From the NCBI RefSeq assembly GCF_002934065.1, contig NZ_CP018049.1, positions 1,486,501 through 1,550,500 on the forward strand: 64,000 bases of DNA, read 5' to 3'. Made by a program: the position numbers and the translations under genes. Source of the stretch: Pseudomonas orientalis. Its GTDB lineage: Bacteria; Pseudomonadota; Gammaproteobacteria; Pseudomonadales; Pseudomonadaceae. Below the pieces are notes generated by a model. The model had not been told where the DNA came from. It searched no databases and was given only the letters and a program-made list of their open reading frames with translations. Positions 1 to 10,900 of this stretch are shown piece after piece; position 1 is the first letter of the stretch; every line of letters begins with the position of its first letter.

Positions 1-668
1 TCCACCGCCATTTCCAGCCCCGTGCCCTGGTTCAGGCAGTTGATAAAGGCCACCGAGCCGCTGTCGATGGCGAAAGTCTTGACCGCCAGCCCGTGGCGCA
101 ACACCAATGCGTTCTGCGCAGGCCAGGGGTTGAAATCAGCGAGACCGCCGTCAGTCTGGTGCGCGGCCCATATCGCCACCACCGCATGGGCAGAGCGCAA
201 GGTGGCAAGCGATGGATGCAGTTGCAGGCTTGACTGCCCGAGGTTGGCCTGGCCCTGAAGGTGCTGAAGAATATGCTGCTGGCACAGCGCCGGCGTGTCG
301 GCTGCGTGATAGGCACGCACCCGCAGGCGCTCCAGTCGTGCGACATCCGCCAGGTAAGGCACGCTGTCGGCCGGTTCGAATACCTGAATAAAATCGGCCA
401 ATCGGCTGCCGTACTCGTTGATCAGCGGGCTGGCAGGCGGGTTGGCCTGGACGAAAAGGCCGGCCATGGCGCGAAAGAACTCATCGCCCACCAGTTGCAA
501 CGTCACCGGATAACTGGCCGCCAAGGCATTGATCAGCGAGCCATGCACATTGTTGCGATACACCGCAAAGCGGCTGGCGGGGTCGGCGCCGTTGCTGCTG
601 AACAGGCCATCCGGGCAGCCACCGTGCGCCGCGAGCAGGGCATCGGCAAACGCGCTCTGGACACTCAT
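1..668 (-). CDS. bufC: BufC/HvfC-like DUF2063 protein, C-terminus beyond window edge
   Basis: Partner protein of the MNIO enzyme encoded just upstream. In this family BufC (DUF2063/HvfC) is thought to bind the precursor peptide and present it to BufB in the cytoplasm. The frame is open from an ATG at 668 to the window edge (about 222 codons). It carries the family's typical N-terminal segments, FADALL near residue 6 and [13 protein letters not shown] near residue 32. The ATG overlaps the bufB stop codon (ATGA), so the two are translationally coupled. DUF2063 proteins usually run to about 250 residues, so only a short C-terminal piece should be missing. A DoxX-like bufD or an ECF sigma factor gene may follow outside the window; that is inference from other genomes. 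Confidence 0.85.
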   Translation of the reverse strand, partial: MSVQSAFADALLAAHGGCPDGLFSSNGADPASRFAVYRNNVHGSLINALAASYPVTLQLVGDEFFRAMAGLFVQANPPASPLINEYGSRLADFIQVFEPADSVPYLADVARLERLRVRAYHAADTPALCQQHILQHLQGQANLGQSSLQLHPSLATLRSAHAVVAIWAAHQTDGGLADFNPWPAQNALVLRHGLAVKTFAIDSGSVAFINCLNQGTGLEMAV

Positions 669-1543
669 GACATCACCCGCGACAGATGCCATTCGGCTTG
701 CCGGGCCTCGGCGTGCAGCACGCTGAAGGCCGGCACCCGGTTATCGCGCTCGATCAGTGTGGCGACCGGCCCCGTACGTTCGAGCACCTGTTCGTAGAGT
801 CGCCACACGGCATCATCGACCGGCGCACCGTGATCATCGATGAGCAGTCGGTCGCCCAGGCTGTCGGTGTCTTCGGCAAAGCCGGCCAGGTGTACCTCGC
901 CGACGGCATGCAAAGGCAAGGCATCGATGTAGGTCAGCGCATCACGCTGATGATTGATGCACGACACGTAGACGTTATTCACGTCCAGCAGCAAACCGCA
1001 GCCGGTGCGCCGAACGATCTCGCTGATGAAGTCGGTTTCGTCCAGGGTGGAGCGCTGGAACTGCACATAAGTCGACGGGTTCTCCAGCAGCATCGGCCGC
1101 TTGAGCGTGCTTTGCAGCTGGTCTATGTGCTCGCATACCCGAGCCAGCGCTTGCGCATCGTAGGCCAGGGGCAGCAGGTCATTGAGAAATACCGGGCCGT
1201 GGCTGGACCAGGCCAGGTGTTCGGAAAATGCGTGGGGTTGATAGCGATCGATCAGCCTGGCCAACCTCGCCAGGTGCTGAGGGTTCAGTGGACTTTCGCC
1301 GCCGATGGAGAGGCCCACGCCATGCAGTGACAGTGGGTAGTGCTCGCGGACCAAGCCCAGGTGGTGGTGAAAAGGCCCGCCGGCAACCATGTAGTTTTCG
1401 GCATGCACTTCGAAGAAACCGACGTCGGGGCGGGTCTCAAGCACGTGCTGGATGTGCTCGGTCTTCAGTCCCAGCCCGGCCCTGTGAGGGAGGCCGGGCA
1501 CCTGAGCCGGTGAGACCGTGGGGGAGAGTGAAAGCGTCATCAT
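665..1543 (-). CDS. bufB: BufB, multinuclear non-heme iron oxidative enzyme (MNIO, DUF692)
   Basis: A 292-residue member of the DUF692/MNIO family (relatives MbnB, HvfB, TglH). These TIM-barrel enzymes use two or three iron ions to modify cysteines in ribosomal peptides. Visible metal-site segments are [10 protein letters not shown] (His47, Glu49, Asn50), [11 protein letters not shown] near 73-82, [31 protein letters not shown] and EVHLAGF, and all look intact. It probably modifies the Cys-rich peptide encoded 23 bases upstream. The ORF begins with two consecutive ATG codons behind a GAGG ribosome-binding site, so the start could be one codon later. The stop overlaps the bufC start. Confidence 0.9.
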   Translation of the reverse strand: MMTLSLSPTVSPAQVPGLPHRAGLGLKTEHIQHVLETRPDVGFFEVHAENYMVAGGPFHHHLGLVREHYPLSLHGVGLSIGGESPLNPQHLARLARLIDRYQPHAFSEHLAWSSHGPVFLNDLLPLAYDAQALARVCEHIDQLQSTLKRPMLLENPSTYVQFQRSTLDETDFISEIVRRTGCGLLLDVNNVYVSCINHQRDALTYIDALPLHAVGEVHLAGFAEDTDSLGDRLLIDDHGAPVDDAVWRLYEQVLERTGPVATLIERDNRVPAFSVLHAEARQAEWHLSRVMS

Positions 1544-1566
1544 CAGTCCTCAGGTTTTTTTTGGAT

Positions 1567-1863
1567 TCAGGACTTGGCGGTAAAGGCCGCTTCCTGACCG
1601 AAACCGGTTGGCGAGGTGGAGCTTGGGGTCTTGAGGCACGTACCGGCTGGGACCAGTTTCCAGGCGTTGGCCTGGTCTTTGGTTTTCGAGGTGCCGGCGC
1701 AGGAAGTGCCGGCGCCTGCGGCGCAGTCGTTCTTGCCGGCTTCGGCGATGCCGAAGCATTTCTGCATGTCGTCGGCGGCATGGGCGGTGGTGGCGAGGGC
1801 AGACAGGCTCAGAGCCGAGCCGAGGGCCATTACGAGGGCGGCGGCGGACAGCTTGGTGGTCAT
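1567..1863 (-). CDS. bufA1: BufA1-type bufferin precursor peptide (DUF2282)
   Basis: A 98-residue secreted precursor. It has an N-terminal signal peptide (residues 1-29, cleavage likely after AHA) and a mature part with four cysteines at 36, 47, 55 and 76. These sit in the DUF2282 pattern [20 protein letters not shown] and PAGTC. In characterised bufferins the two central cysteines are converted to thiooxazoles by BufB/BufC and the exported product binds copper. By position these would be Cys47 and Cys55, which is inference. A GGAG ribosome-binding site lies about 9 bases before the ATG. The operon order bufA1-bufB-bufC is the canonical one. A GTAAC sequence about 80 bases upstream recalls an ECF -35 element, but no convincing -10 was seen. 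Confidence 0.9.
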   Translation of the reverse strand: MTTKLSAAALVMALGSALSLSALATTAHAADDMQKCFGIAEAGKNDCAAGAGTSCAGTSKTKDQANAWKLVPAGTCLKTPSSTSPTGFGQEAAFTAKS

Positions 1864-1980
1864 GGTGTATCTCCAGCAGTGGGTTGAAAGGACAGGCTCG
1901 ATTGCCTGCCTGCACCACTAGAGAGAGGGGGATTGGGTTCGTTACAAGACCAGTCGAAAAAACTTCAAATGACGCAAAAC

Positions 1981-2075
1981 AAATGTGGGAGGGGGCTTGC
2001 CCCCGATAGCGGTGTATCAGTCAAAAATGTTCTGACTGAACCACCGCCATCGGGAGCAAGCCCCCTCCCACATTT
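1981..2075. repeat. REPIN (two inverted GI-type REPs)
   Basis: TGTGGGAGGGGGCTTGCCCC and its inverted copy flank a spacer of about 40 bases. The right arm has one change (CGGGAGCAAG instead of CGGGGGCAAG). It lies between the bufA1 promoter and the end of livF and may also help end livF transcription. Confidence 0.9.
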
Positions 2076-2092
2076 AGAGCCAGCGCCGGGTC

Positions 2093-2794
2093 TTAGCCGC
2101 CGAGGTACGCCTCCCGCACCTTCGGATCCGTCAACAGCTGCTCGCCAGTGCCCTGCATCACCACCCGGCCGTTCTCCAGCACATAGGCCCGGTCGGCGAT
2201 TTTCAGGGCCTGGTTGGCGTTCTGTTCCACCAGGAACACCGTCACGCCGTCCTTGCGCAGCTGTTCGATGATGTCGAAGATCTGCTGGATGATGATCGGT
2301 GCCAGGCCCAAAGATGGCTCGTCCAGCAGCAACAGCTTGGGCTTGCTCATCAACGCGCGGCCGATGGCGAGCATTTGCTGCTCGCCGCCGGACATGGTGC
2401 CGCCGCGCTGGCTGAAGCGTTCCTTGAGACGGGGGAACAGGTGCAGCACCTTGTCCATCTGCTCCTGGTAGTCGCCCTTGTCGGTAAAGAACCCGCCCAT
2501 GGCCAGGTTCTCCTCCACGGTCAGGCGCGAGAACACGCGACGGCCTTCCGGTACCACCGCAATGCTCTTGCGCATGATTTCGGCGGAGTGCTTGCCCACC
2601 AGCTCTTCACCCATGTAGCGGATGCTCCCGCTGTGGGCCTGGGGCGAGCCGCACAGGGTCATCAGCAGGGTGGACTTGCCGGCACCGTTGGCGCCGATCA
2701 GGGTCACGATCTCTCCCTGGCGCACTTCCACGTTGACGCTGTGCAGGGCCTGGATCTTGCCGTAGAAAGTGCAAACGTTTTCGAATTGCAGCAT
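2093..2794 (-). CDS. livF: Branched-chain amino acid ABC transporter, ATPase LivF/BraG
   Basis: Second ATPase of the high-affinity Leu/Ile/Val importer (233 residues, the normal LivF length). Walker A is GANGAGKST near residue 34, the ABC signature is MSGGEQQ, and Walker B is LLLLDEPSLGL. It pairs with LivG on the cytoplasmic side of the LivHM permease. It is the last gene of the operon; its ATG follows the livG stop after one base, so coupling is tight. A REPIN follows its stop codon. Confidence 0.96.
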   Translation of the reverse strand: MLQFENVCTFYGKIQALHSVNVEVRQGEIVTLIGANGAGKSTLLMTLCGSPQAHSGSIRYMGEELVGKHSAEIMRKSIAVVPEGRRVFSRLTVEENLAMGGFFTDKGDYQEQMDKVLHLFPRLKERFSQRGGTMSGGEQQMLAIGRALMSKPKLLLLDEPSLGLAPIIIQQIFDIIEQLRKDGVTVFLVEQNANQALKIADRAYVLENGRVVMQGTGEQLLTDPKVREAYLGG

Positions 2795-2795
2795 T

Positions 2796-3559
2796 TTACG
2801 CTTCCCCCAGATAGGCTTTGATCACTTCGGGATTGTCGCGGATCTGCTCCGGCGTCCCGTCGGCCAGCGGCGTGCCCTGGTTGATCACCACGATATGGTC
2901 GGAAATGCTCATGACCAGTTTCATGTCGTGTTCGATCAACAGCACCGTGGCGTTGTTTTCCTCACGCAACACGCCGATCAGTGCCTTGAGGTCTTCGGTT
3001 TCCTTGGGGTTCAGGCCGGCCGCCGGTTCGTCGAGCATCAGGATTCGCGGGCGAGTCATCATGCAGCGGGCGATTTCCAGGCGCCGTTGCTGGCCGTAGG
3101 CGAGGGTGCCGGCCGGCCGGTTGGCGAACTCGGTGAGATTGACCTTGTCCAGCCAGTATTCCGCGTACTCCATGGCCTCGCGCTCGCTCTTGCGGAACGC
3201 CGGGGTCTTGAACAGGCCTGCGAAGAAGTTGGTGTTCAGGTGACGGTGCTGGGCGATCAGCAGGTTCTCGACCGCCGTCATGTCCTTGAACAGACGCACG
3301 TTCTGGAAGGTGCGCACCACACCCTTGCGGGCGATCTCGTGACCGGCCAGGCCCTGGATCGGCTGACCGTCCAGCAGGATATTGCCGCCGCTCGGCTTGT
3401 AGAAACCGGTGAGGCAGTTGAACACCGTGGTCTTGCCGGCGCCGTTCGGGCCGATCAGCGCCACAACCTGTTTCTCTTTGACGGTCAGGGCAACGCCATT
3501 GACCGCCAGCAAGCCGCCGAAGCGCATGCTCAGATTTTCGACTTTCAGGATCTCGCGGC

Positions 3560-3563
<4 letters not shown>
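2796..3563 (-). CDS. livG: Branched-chain amino acid ABC transporter, ATPase LivG/BraF
   Basis: First ATPase of the importer (255 residues). Walker A is GPNGAGKTT near residue 38 and Walker B is [13 protein letters not shown]. The signature loop has the LivG-typical form [13 protein letters not shown] instead of the usual LSGGQ. Its ATG overlaps the livM stop by four bases (ATGA). Confidence 0.96.
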
Positions 3564-4809
<1,246 letters not shown>

Positions 4810-4813
<4 letters not shown>

Positions 4814-5733
4814 ACTTTCTCAACCTCCGGACGGCCCAGGATGCCGGTCGGACGGAACAACAGCACCAGAACCAACAGGCCGAATGCCACGACGTCCTTG
4901 TACTGGTCACCGAAGATATCGGCGCCAAAGGCTTCGGCCACACCCAGCACCAGCCCGCCGAGCATGGCGCCCGGGATGCTGCCGATGCCGCCCAATACCG
5001 CCGCGGTAAAGGCCTTGAGGCCTACCAGGAAGCCGGCGTTGGGGTTGATCACGCCGTACTGCATGCTCAGCAACACGGCAGCGACGGCTGCGAGTGCGGC
5101 GCCGATCACGAAGGTCAGGGCAATGATGTTGTTGGTGTTGATGCCCAGCAGGTTGGCCATCTTGATGTCTTCGGCGCAGGCCCGGCAGGCGCGCCCCAGA
5201 CGGGAGCGGGAAATGAACAGCGTGAGGCCGAGCATGGCCACCAGGGTGACAATGAAGACCAGGATCTGCATGTAGGAGATCAGCACTTCTTGTGCGCCAC
5301 CTGGGCCGAAGGAGATGCTCCCCGGAATCAGGTTGGGAATGGACTTGTCCTTGGAGTCCTGGGACAGCAGTACGGTGTTCTGCAGGAAAATCGACATGCC
5401 GATGGCGGAAATCAGCGGGATCAAACGGTTGCTGCCACGCAGGGGACGGTAGGCAACCCGCTCGATACTGTAGCCATAGGCACTGGTCACGATGATCGAC
5501 GCCAGGAACGCAGCGGTCATCAACAGCGGCAGGGAGTGGATCCCCATCATGGCCAGCCCGGCAAGGGCGATGAAGGCCACGTAGGAACCAATCATGTACA
5601 CCTCGCCATGGGCGAAGTTGATCATTCCAATGATGCCGTAAACCATTGTGTAGCCAATGGCTATCAAGGCATAGGTGCTGCCAATGGTCAGGCCATTAAC
5701 CAGCTGTTGGAAAAAATGATAGATCTCAGGCAT
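4810..5733 (-). CDS. livH: Branched-chain amino acid ABC transporter permease LivH/BraD
   Basis: Inner-membrane permease of 307 residues. It opens with the LivH hallmark [20 protein letters not shown] and [17 protein letters not shown]. The coupling segment [20 protein letters not shown] lies near residue 180. It is separated from livK by 226 bases that contain a hairpin, so livHMGF is probably expressed at a lower level than the binding protein. Confidence 0.95.
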
Positions 5734-5913
5734 TACAGCGCTCCTAAAAACCCGATACGCATTTCACTGGTGGAGTCATTTCCGGCTGGGTGCCCTGTTC
5801 TGTGACCAGGTTGCACGAAGCGTTTGCCAGCGAACCGCTGGTGACGGTTTTAAGATTTTCAGGTGAGCCAGCGCCCGGATCGCGGGTGACAGGCCCATAA
5901 ACCTCGTAAAACA

Positions 5914-5939
5914 AAGCCCACTGCTCTCACAGTGGGCTT
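5914..5939 (-). terminator. Hairpin between livK and livH (partial terminator or attenuator)
   Basis: AAGCCCACT and AGTGGGCTT pair around an 8-base loop. On the minus strand the hairpin is followed by TGTTTT. Its place between the binding-protein gene and the permease genes suggests partial termination, or protection of the livK mRNA 3' end, giving more LivK than membrane subunits. The T-run is interrupted, so read-through is expected. Confidence 0.7.
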
Positions 5940-5959
5940 GTTGACCAGTAACGCCTGGC

Positions 5960-7087
5960 TTACTGAGGGGAAACTTCGGTTTTTGGTTTACCGAAGTGCC
6001 ATTCGTAGACCACGAACTTGAAGTCCTTCAGGTCGCCCTTGGCATCGAAGCTCAGGTCACCAGTAGGGGTCTTGAAGGTACCGGCGTGGATGGCTTCGGC
6101 CACCTTGGCAGTGTCTTCGCTTTTCGCGGCCTTGATACCGCCGGCGATCACTTCGATGGCCGAGTAGGCCGGGAACACGAACGGACCGGTTGGGTCCTGC
6201 TTGTTCTTGGCAAACTCTTCAACGATGGCTTTGTTGGCAGGATCGGTGTCGAAGGATTTCGGCAGGGTCACCAGCAGGCCTTCGGAAGCGCCCTGGGCAA
6301 TTTGCGAGATGGAATCGTTGCCGACGCCTTCTGGGCCCATGAACTTGGCGTTCAGGCCTTTTTCCTTGGCCTGGCGCAGGATCAGGCCCAGCTCCGGGTG
6401 GTAGCCGCCGTAGTAGACGAAGTCGACGTTGGCTTGCTTGAGTTTCTGGATGATCGAGGAGAAGTCCTTGTCACCGGCGTTCAGGCCTTCGAAGACGGCA
6501 ACTTTGACGCCTTTTTCTTCAAGGGTTTTCTTTACGGCGCTGGCGATGCCTTCACCGTATTGCTGCTTGTCGTGCAGTACGGCAACGATTTTCGGCTTCA
6601 CATGGTCGGCGATGTAGTTGCCGGCCGCCGGGCCTTGTGCGCTGTCCAGGCCGATGGTGCGGAAGATCAGCTTGTAGCCACGGGCGGTGATTTCCGGGCT
6701 GGTGGCTGCCGGGGTAATCATGATGACGCCTTCGTCTTCATAAATATCCGACGCGGGCTGAGTGGAGCTGGAGCAGAGGTGACCGACCACGAACTTGACG
6801 CCGTCATTGACCACTTTGTTGGCGACGGCAACGGCCTGTTTCGGATCGCAGGCGTCATCGTATTCCTTGGCTTCAAGCATTTTGCCGTCTACGCCGCCCT
6901 TGGCGTTGATGTCGGCGATGGCCTGCTTGGCACCCATGAATTGCATGTCGCCGTATTGCGTTACGGGACCGGTCTTGGGACCGGCGATGCCGATCTTGAT
7001 GGTGTCGGCTGCGAACGAATGGCCGGCAACCCCAGCCAGGACCATAGCGGCAAACAGTTTGGAAATCTGCTTAGTAGCCTTATTCAT
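5960..7087 (-). CDS. livK: Branched-chain amino acid periplasmic binding protein LivK/BraC
   Basis: Periplasmic receptor of the importer (375 residues). It has a signal peptide (1-26, cleavage after SFA) and a mature start ADTIKIGIAGPKTGPVTQYG typical of Leu/Ile/Val/Ala-binding proteins. The two type I binding-fold lobes include VVGHLCSSSTQPASDIYEDEG and YYGGYHPELGLILRQAKEKG. The two-Cys pair expected in the first lobe is present (CDPKQA and HLCSSS). It is the first gene of the operon. A 16-bp palindrome lies about 100 bases upstream. Confidence 0.96.
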   Translation of the reverse strand: MNKATKQISKLFAAMVLAGVAGHSFAADTIKIGIAGPKTGPVTQYGDMQFMGAKQAIADINAKGGVDGKMLEAKEYDDACDPKQAVAVANKVVNDGVKFVVGHLCSSSTQPASDIYEDEGVIMITPAATSPEITARGYKLIFRTIGLDSAQGPAAGNYIADHVKPKIVAVLHDKQQYGEGIASAVKKTLEEKGVKVAVFEGLNAGDKDFSSIIQKLKQANVDFVYYGGYHPELGLILRQAKEKGLNAKFMGPEGVGNDSISQIAQGASEGLLVTLPKSFDTDPANKAIVEEFAKNKQDPTGPFVFPAYSAIEVIAGGIKAAKSEDTAKVAEAIHAGTFKTPTGDLSFDAKGDLKDFKFVVYEWHFGKPKTEVSPQ

Positions 7088-7428
7088 AGTGCTCCACTCT
7101 TACTGTTGTATTTTTTATAGTTCTAGCGGCCTTGTGAGCTGCAGAACCGGATCAGATATCGCGGATATCCCCCCGGCATTGCCCTGGCAACTGTACCGGT
7201 ACAGTGTAGAGCGCCGGTTGATCGCTTGAAAAGCTGGCTGTCGGGGGCAAAACCGGGTTGTGTCGCTTAAATGAAAGAAAAAGACAGAATTGCGCCGGGG
7301 TTATACCAGTCTTTCAAGCATTCCCTGGCTTTTCCGACGCTTTCAATCGCTACCTCATTTGCTACTGGGTTTTTCTGACTGAGCCACGACGCTATGATTG
7401 CGCCGATTTTTTACTCAGGTGAACTCCC
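7088..7428. promoter_or_regulatory. livK / DUF2288 divergent intergenic region with 16-bp palindrome
   Basis: This 341-base gap separates livK (minus) from the DUF2288 gene (plus). It contains a perfect 16-bp palindrome, ACTGTACCGGTACAGT, at 7190-7205. A smaller symmetrical element, GATATC-GCG-GATATC, lies at 7155-7169. The spacing (CTG-N8-CAG) does not fit the LexA box of Pseudomonas. Its binder is unknown. No gene was found here. Confidence 0.6.
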
Positions 7429-7740
7429 ATGACGCAAGAACCAAGCACCCTCTATGCCAAGCTGCTCGGTGAAACCGCTGAAATTACCTGGAAGGAGCTC
7501 GAACCGTTCTTTGCCAAGGGTGCCCTATTGTGGGTCGACGCCGGCCTGGATTTGATCGAAGCGGCCGAGGGAATGGCCGAAGACAACCGTGACAAAGTCG
7601 CTGCCTGGCTGGCTTCGGGGAGCCTTGGCGAAGTGTCTGCGACGCGGGCGTTGGACCTTGTTGAGCGTGATCCGAGCTTGTGGGCGGTGGTGGTTTCGCC
7701 GTGGATACTGATCCAGGAAAGGGCGACGATCAGCAGGTGA
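7429..7740 (+). CDS. DUF2288 domain protein
   Basis: A 103-residue cytoplasmic protein with no signal peptide or membrane segment. It matches the DUF2288 pattern by eye: TLYAKLLGETAEITWKELEP at the N-terminus, and LWVVDAGL-like and DPSLWAVVVSPWILIQER segments. The family is common in proteobacteria and cyanobacteria and its function is unknown. It is a single-gene unit; the ATG follows CAGGTGAACTCCC, a modest ribosome-binding site. Confidence 0.85.
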   Translation: MTQEPSTLYAKLLGETAEITWKELEPFFAKGALLWVDAGLDLIEAAEGMAEDNRDKVAAWLASGSLGEVSATRALDLVERDPSLWAVVVSPWILIQERATISR

Positions 7741-7817
7741 GCCCCGCAATGGTGCGCCAGCGCAGCGAAGCGAAGTGTGTAGGCCAGTAGCGTGATGGCT
7801 CTTTGCCGTAGAGAAAT

Positions 7818-7901
7818 GTCACAGGTAAGGGTGACGTTAACGTCATGGGCACAGTTGTATGACTGTTGCCAACTCAGTTTAATTGTTACTGAGTACAACT
7901 G
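7818..7901. promoter_or_regulatory. Cluster of inverted repeats upstream of the toxin-like gene
   Basis: Four inverted repeats lie within 84 bases. GTCAC/GTGAC spans 7818-7835. A perfect 14-bp palindrome, TGACGTTAACGTCA, is at 7832-7845. CAGTTGT (7852-7858) pairs with ACAACTG (7895-7901), and nested inside are ACTCAGT (7872-7878) and ACTGAGT (7888-7894). They end 90 bases before the start of the 1411-residue ORF. They could be operators, or the last pair could be a terminator-like or leader stem without a T-run. Confidence 0.55.
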
Positions 7902-7991
7902 AATCTCCGTCGTAAGTATGTGATGCCTACTCGAACTGACAGCGACGTATTTTGAGCCCTGAACTATTCATTTTTCAGCAAGGGCTCAATC

Positions 7992-10900
7992 ATGCAACTG
8001 GCTTCACGCTTGTCTTCCACTCCCTCTGCGAGCCTTTGGGCGACGCAGGATAATGACTACAAGGCGCACTACCGGAATCAACTCGAAGGCATCGATAAAA
8101 AGCTTCAGGTTCTGCGTGCGCGGCCGACGTTTTCATCGTTTTTAAACGAGCGAGTGAATGCCATATTCCCCTCGACCGCCAAGCCTTTGGACGCCTCTCG
8201 GGTGTTCATTGAAAGCGATTCGAGCGACGCGACGGTCGAGCCGGATGCCGATCAGGTGACCCGGCTACTCCCCAGCTTGATGGATGCCGTGGTGAGGCGA
8301 ATTGTCGATGATCAACCCGCGACATATGCCAATCGGCGTACGCGCTTTACCTTTGATCGAGACGAGGCGGCCGACCAGGGGTTGCCATCGTCGCTTACCC
8401 CAGTTGCATTTGACGCTTTTCTGGATGACCTTGCCGGTTCACTGCAGACCGCCTACAAGACTTGCCTGGATGCGTTCTGGAATAAGGCAGATACCGCAGC
8501 AGACCCGCGCTCGCACAAGCAACGCGTTATTTTAGCGCGCAGTTTGCAAATCAGCCTGGAAGCGTCATTGCTCAGGGCGGACGGAACGCTGAACTCTAAT
8601 GGCTTGCTGCTGGTCGAGGCGTTTGTGGCGTACCCCGATGCTGTAGCACGACAAACAAGGCCCAACCGGCCTGCCGGCTACTCCCTGGTGCTCAAGGGCA
8701 CAACTGCGGACATGCCATTGCATGGGGCGTTGGTGCTAACCTCCCAGGGCCCCTCTGATCCGCCGTCAGCTGACAACACTTCACCTGCGGCCCCTGTCGC
8801 TCGCCGTGTCGAGCCCAGTGCCAGCGTGGGCATCGTGGTGTTGTTCACACCCAATCGGGGGCTGGAGGCATTCCCTTCATTGGCGCTTCTGGATCAGGAA
8901 CTGCATCGTCGTTTAAACACCGACTACGAGTTCGATAGCCTGTTCACACTGCTGGCAAACAAAGATTGTGAACCTGCTACAACCTTGCGTGACAGGGTGC
9001 CCGCCACAGGATGTTTTGCCTATGAGGAGATTTTCGAATCGGTCTTCAGCACCAGTGTAGCGTCGCAATACGAAAAGTTGATTGAAGACTTGGCATTCGA
9101 GGTCAGCCGTTATCAGCAACGGGGTGTAGACGAAGACTTTAGCCAATTGCCGGCCAGCTTGAATCTGGCCACGGACATGCAGCGGCTTTTTGGCGTAAGT
9201 GATGTGCTGCTCGCTCGGGAAACAAAGCGCTCCAAGGCTGAACTCGATCAATTTTTAAGCACAGCAGCAGAAGCGGACAAACAGGCTTGGGCGACGGCCG
9301 TGCGCGACTACTTGAGTGAGCTGCAACGTACCGATACAGGGGAGGGCGCGCCCTCGGTTTTACAGTTCGGTGACCACAAAGCGTTATTGGCCTACAGCAA
9401 TGAACAACTGGCGAAGGCGCTGGAGGACCAATATGGCATCAACACGGACCCTTCCGATATCAAGGTCACTATTCGTCGGCCAAACCCTGCACCGGGCATC
9501 TATTTTCCCGGTGCCAGGCCTAATCCGCAAACCGGCCAGTCCCACTATGCCATTGAAACAAAAAGCCTGGCAGAGTTGGCGCTGGTCAATGTCGATTACC
9601 TCGACGAGGTGTTCGTAGCCAAGTCCCGCTTAAGCCTCTACGGCGAGCCCTATACGGAGTTGACCACGCAGCAAGTCAAGGACCTGGTGCGCGACGTGGA
9701 TATCGGCGGCTCCTATATTGAGTTTCTGAACACGCGTTTGCTGACCTCCAGCGAGGCTCGCAGGCTCAAGCAGGATTTTGTCAATGTGATGCACAAACAG
9801 CTCAGGGTTGATGCCATTGAAGCCAAGATCGCCAAGGATTATTTAGCGCACCCGCAGGACCTTAGTTATCTGTTGGTTAAAAGCGTGCTCGATCAACCCA
9901 CCGACAACGGTCAGCGGGCAAAAGTCGAGGGTTATAAAGTCGTGGTCGCCGCGCTCTATGTACGTGACATCCTCGTGAGGGGGGTGTTGGCTTTCATCTC
10001 GAAAAAACCAAAGGTCTATACCGTGGTGCTTTACACCCCGCGAGCGAAAGACGGACGGGCATTTCGTGAATTCACCGGCATGACGCAACTGCTTGAGCAA
10101 TTTATCAATGACGAGGCATGGCGTGACTACCTGTTTGAAAGGATGGACGGCGATGCGCTACCTAGGCTGCGCAGCACGCTCAGAAGAGGGGTTTTTCGCA
10201 GCGAGGTCTCGTTATCGCCCATCAGTTTGAATTTTCTCGAGTGGTACTACGACGTCGAGGCTCGCGCCGCCATTGCCCATGCGGATCGAAAAACCACCAG
10301 TACCCATGAGGCAAATGTGCGTAGCGTCTGGACCGTTGTTGAAGGGATGGTGGAATTGGCACTGGCGGTTTTTCCCACCAAAATCACCTTTGTCATCGGC
10401 CTGGTGCGCAGCGCAATGTCGTTGAGTGCGGCCCTGGATGCTTTGCAAAATGATGACTCTGTCGGGGCGACCCATCAGTTTGTGAGGGCTTTCACGTATG
10501 CGGTTGGAGCGTTGGTAGACGGCGCCGTGGGTTTTGCTCCGATACATCTCACCCCGCCTGCTCGCCCTCAATTGCCCCACAACATGGCCCTCAAGGCCGC
10601 GCCGAAAGGTGTGACGCCTCTGTCCGGATGGGAAAGCAAAGGGATCTACACTCGCCCGGGAAAAGGCTCGACGCCAGGGCAGCATTTTCTCAAGGAGAAA
10701 GACCGCTGGTACAAGGTCACCTATGACAAAACCTCGGGAACCGGCATCTGGCGCCTGCAAAAGCCTCGTCAAACGGCAGAATATCAGTATCACCTGCCGC
10801 CCCTTGCTCAGAACACTTTGAATGAGTGGGTCATACGCTCGCCAGAGTATGGTTTGAGAGGCGGCTATCACTCACGCATGGCGCGAGATGACCTGACCAG

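Noticed and set aside
7190..7205. LexA (SOS) box for the palindrome upstream of livK
   Set aside because: Pseudomonas LexA boxes are CTG-N10-CAG; this one has N8 and a GC-rich centre.
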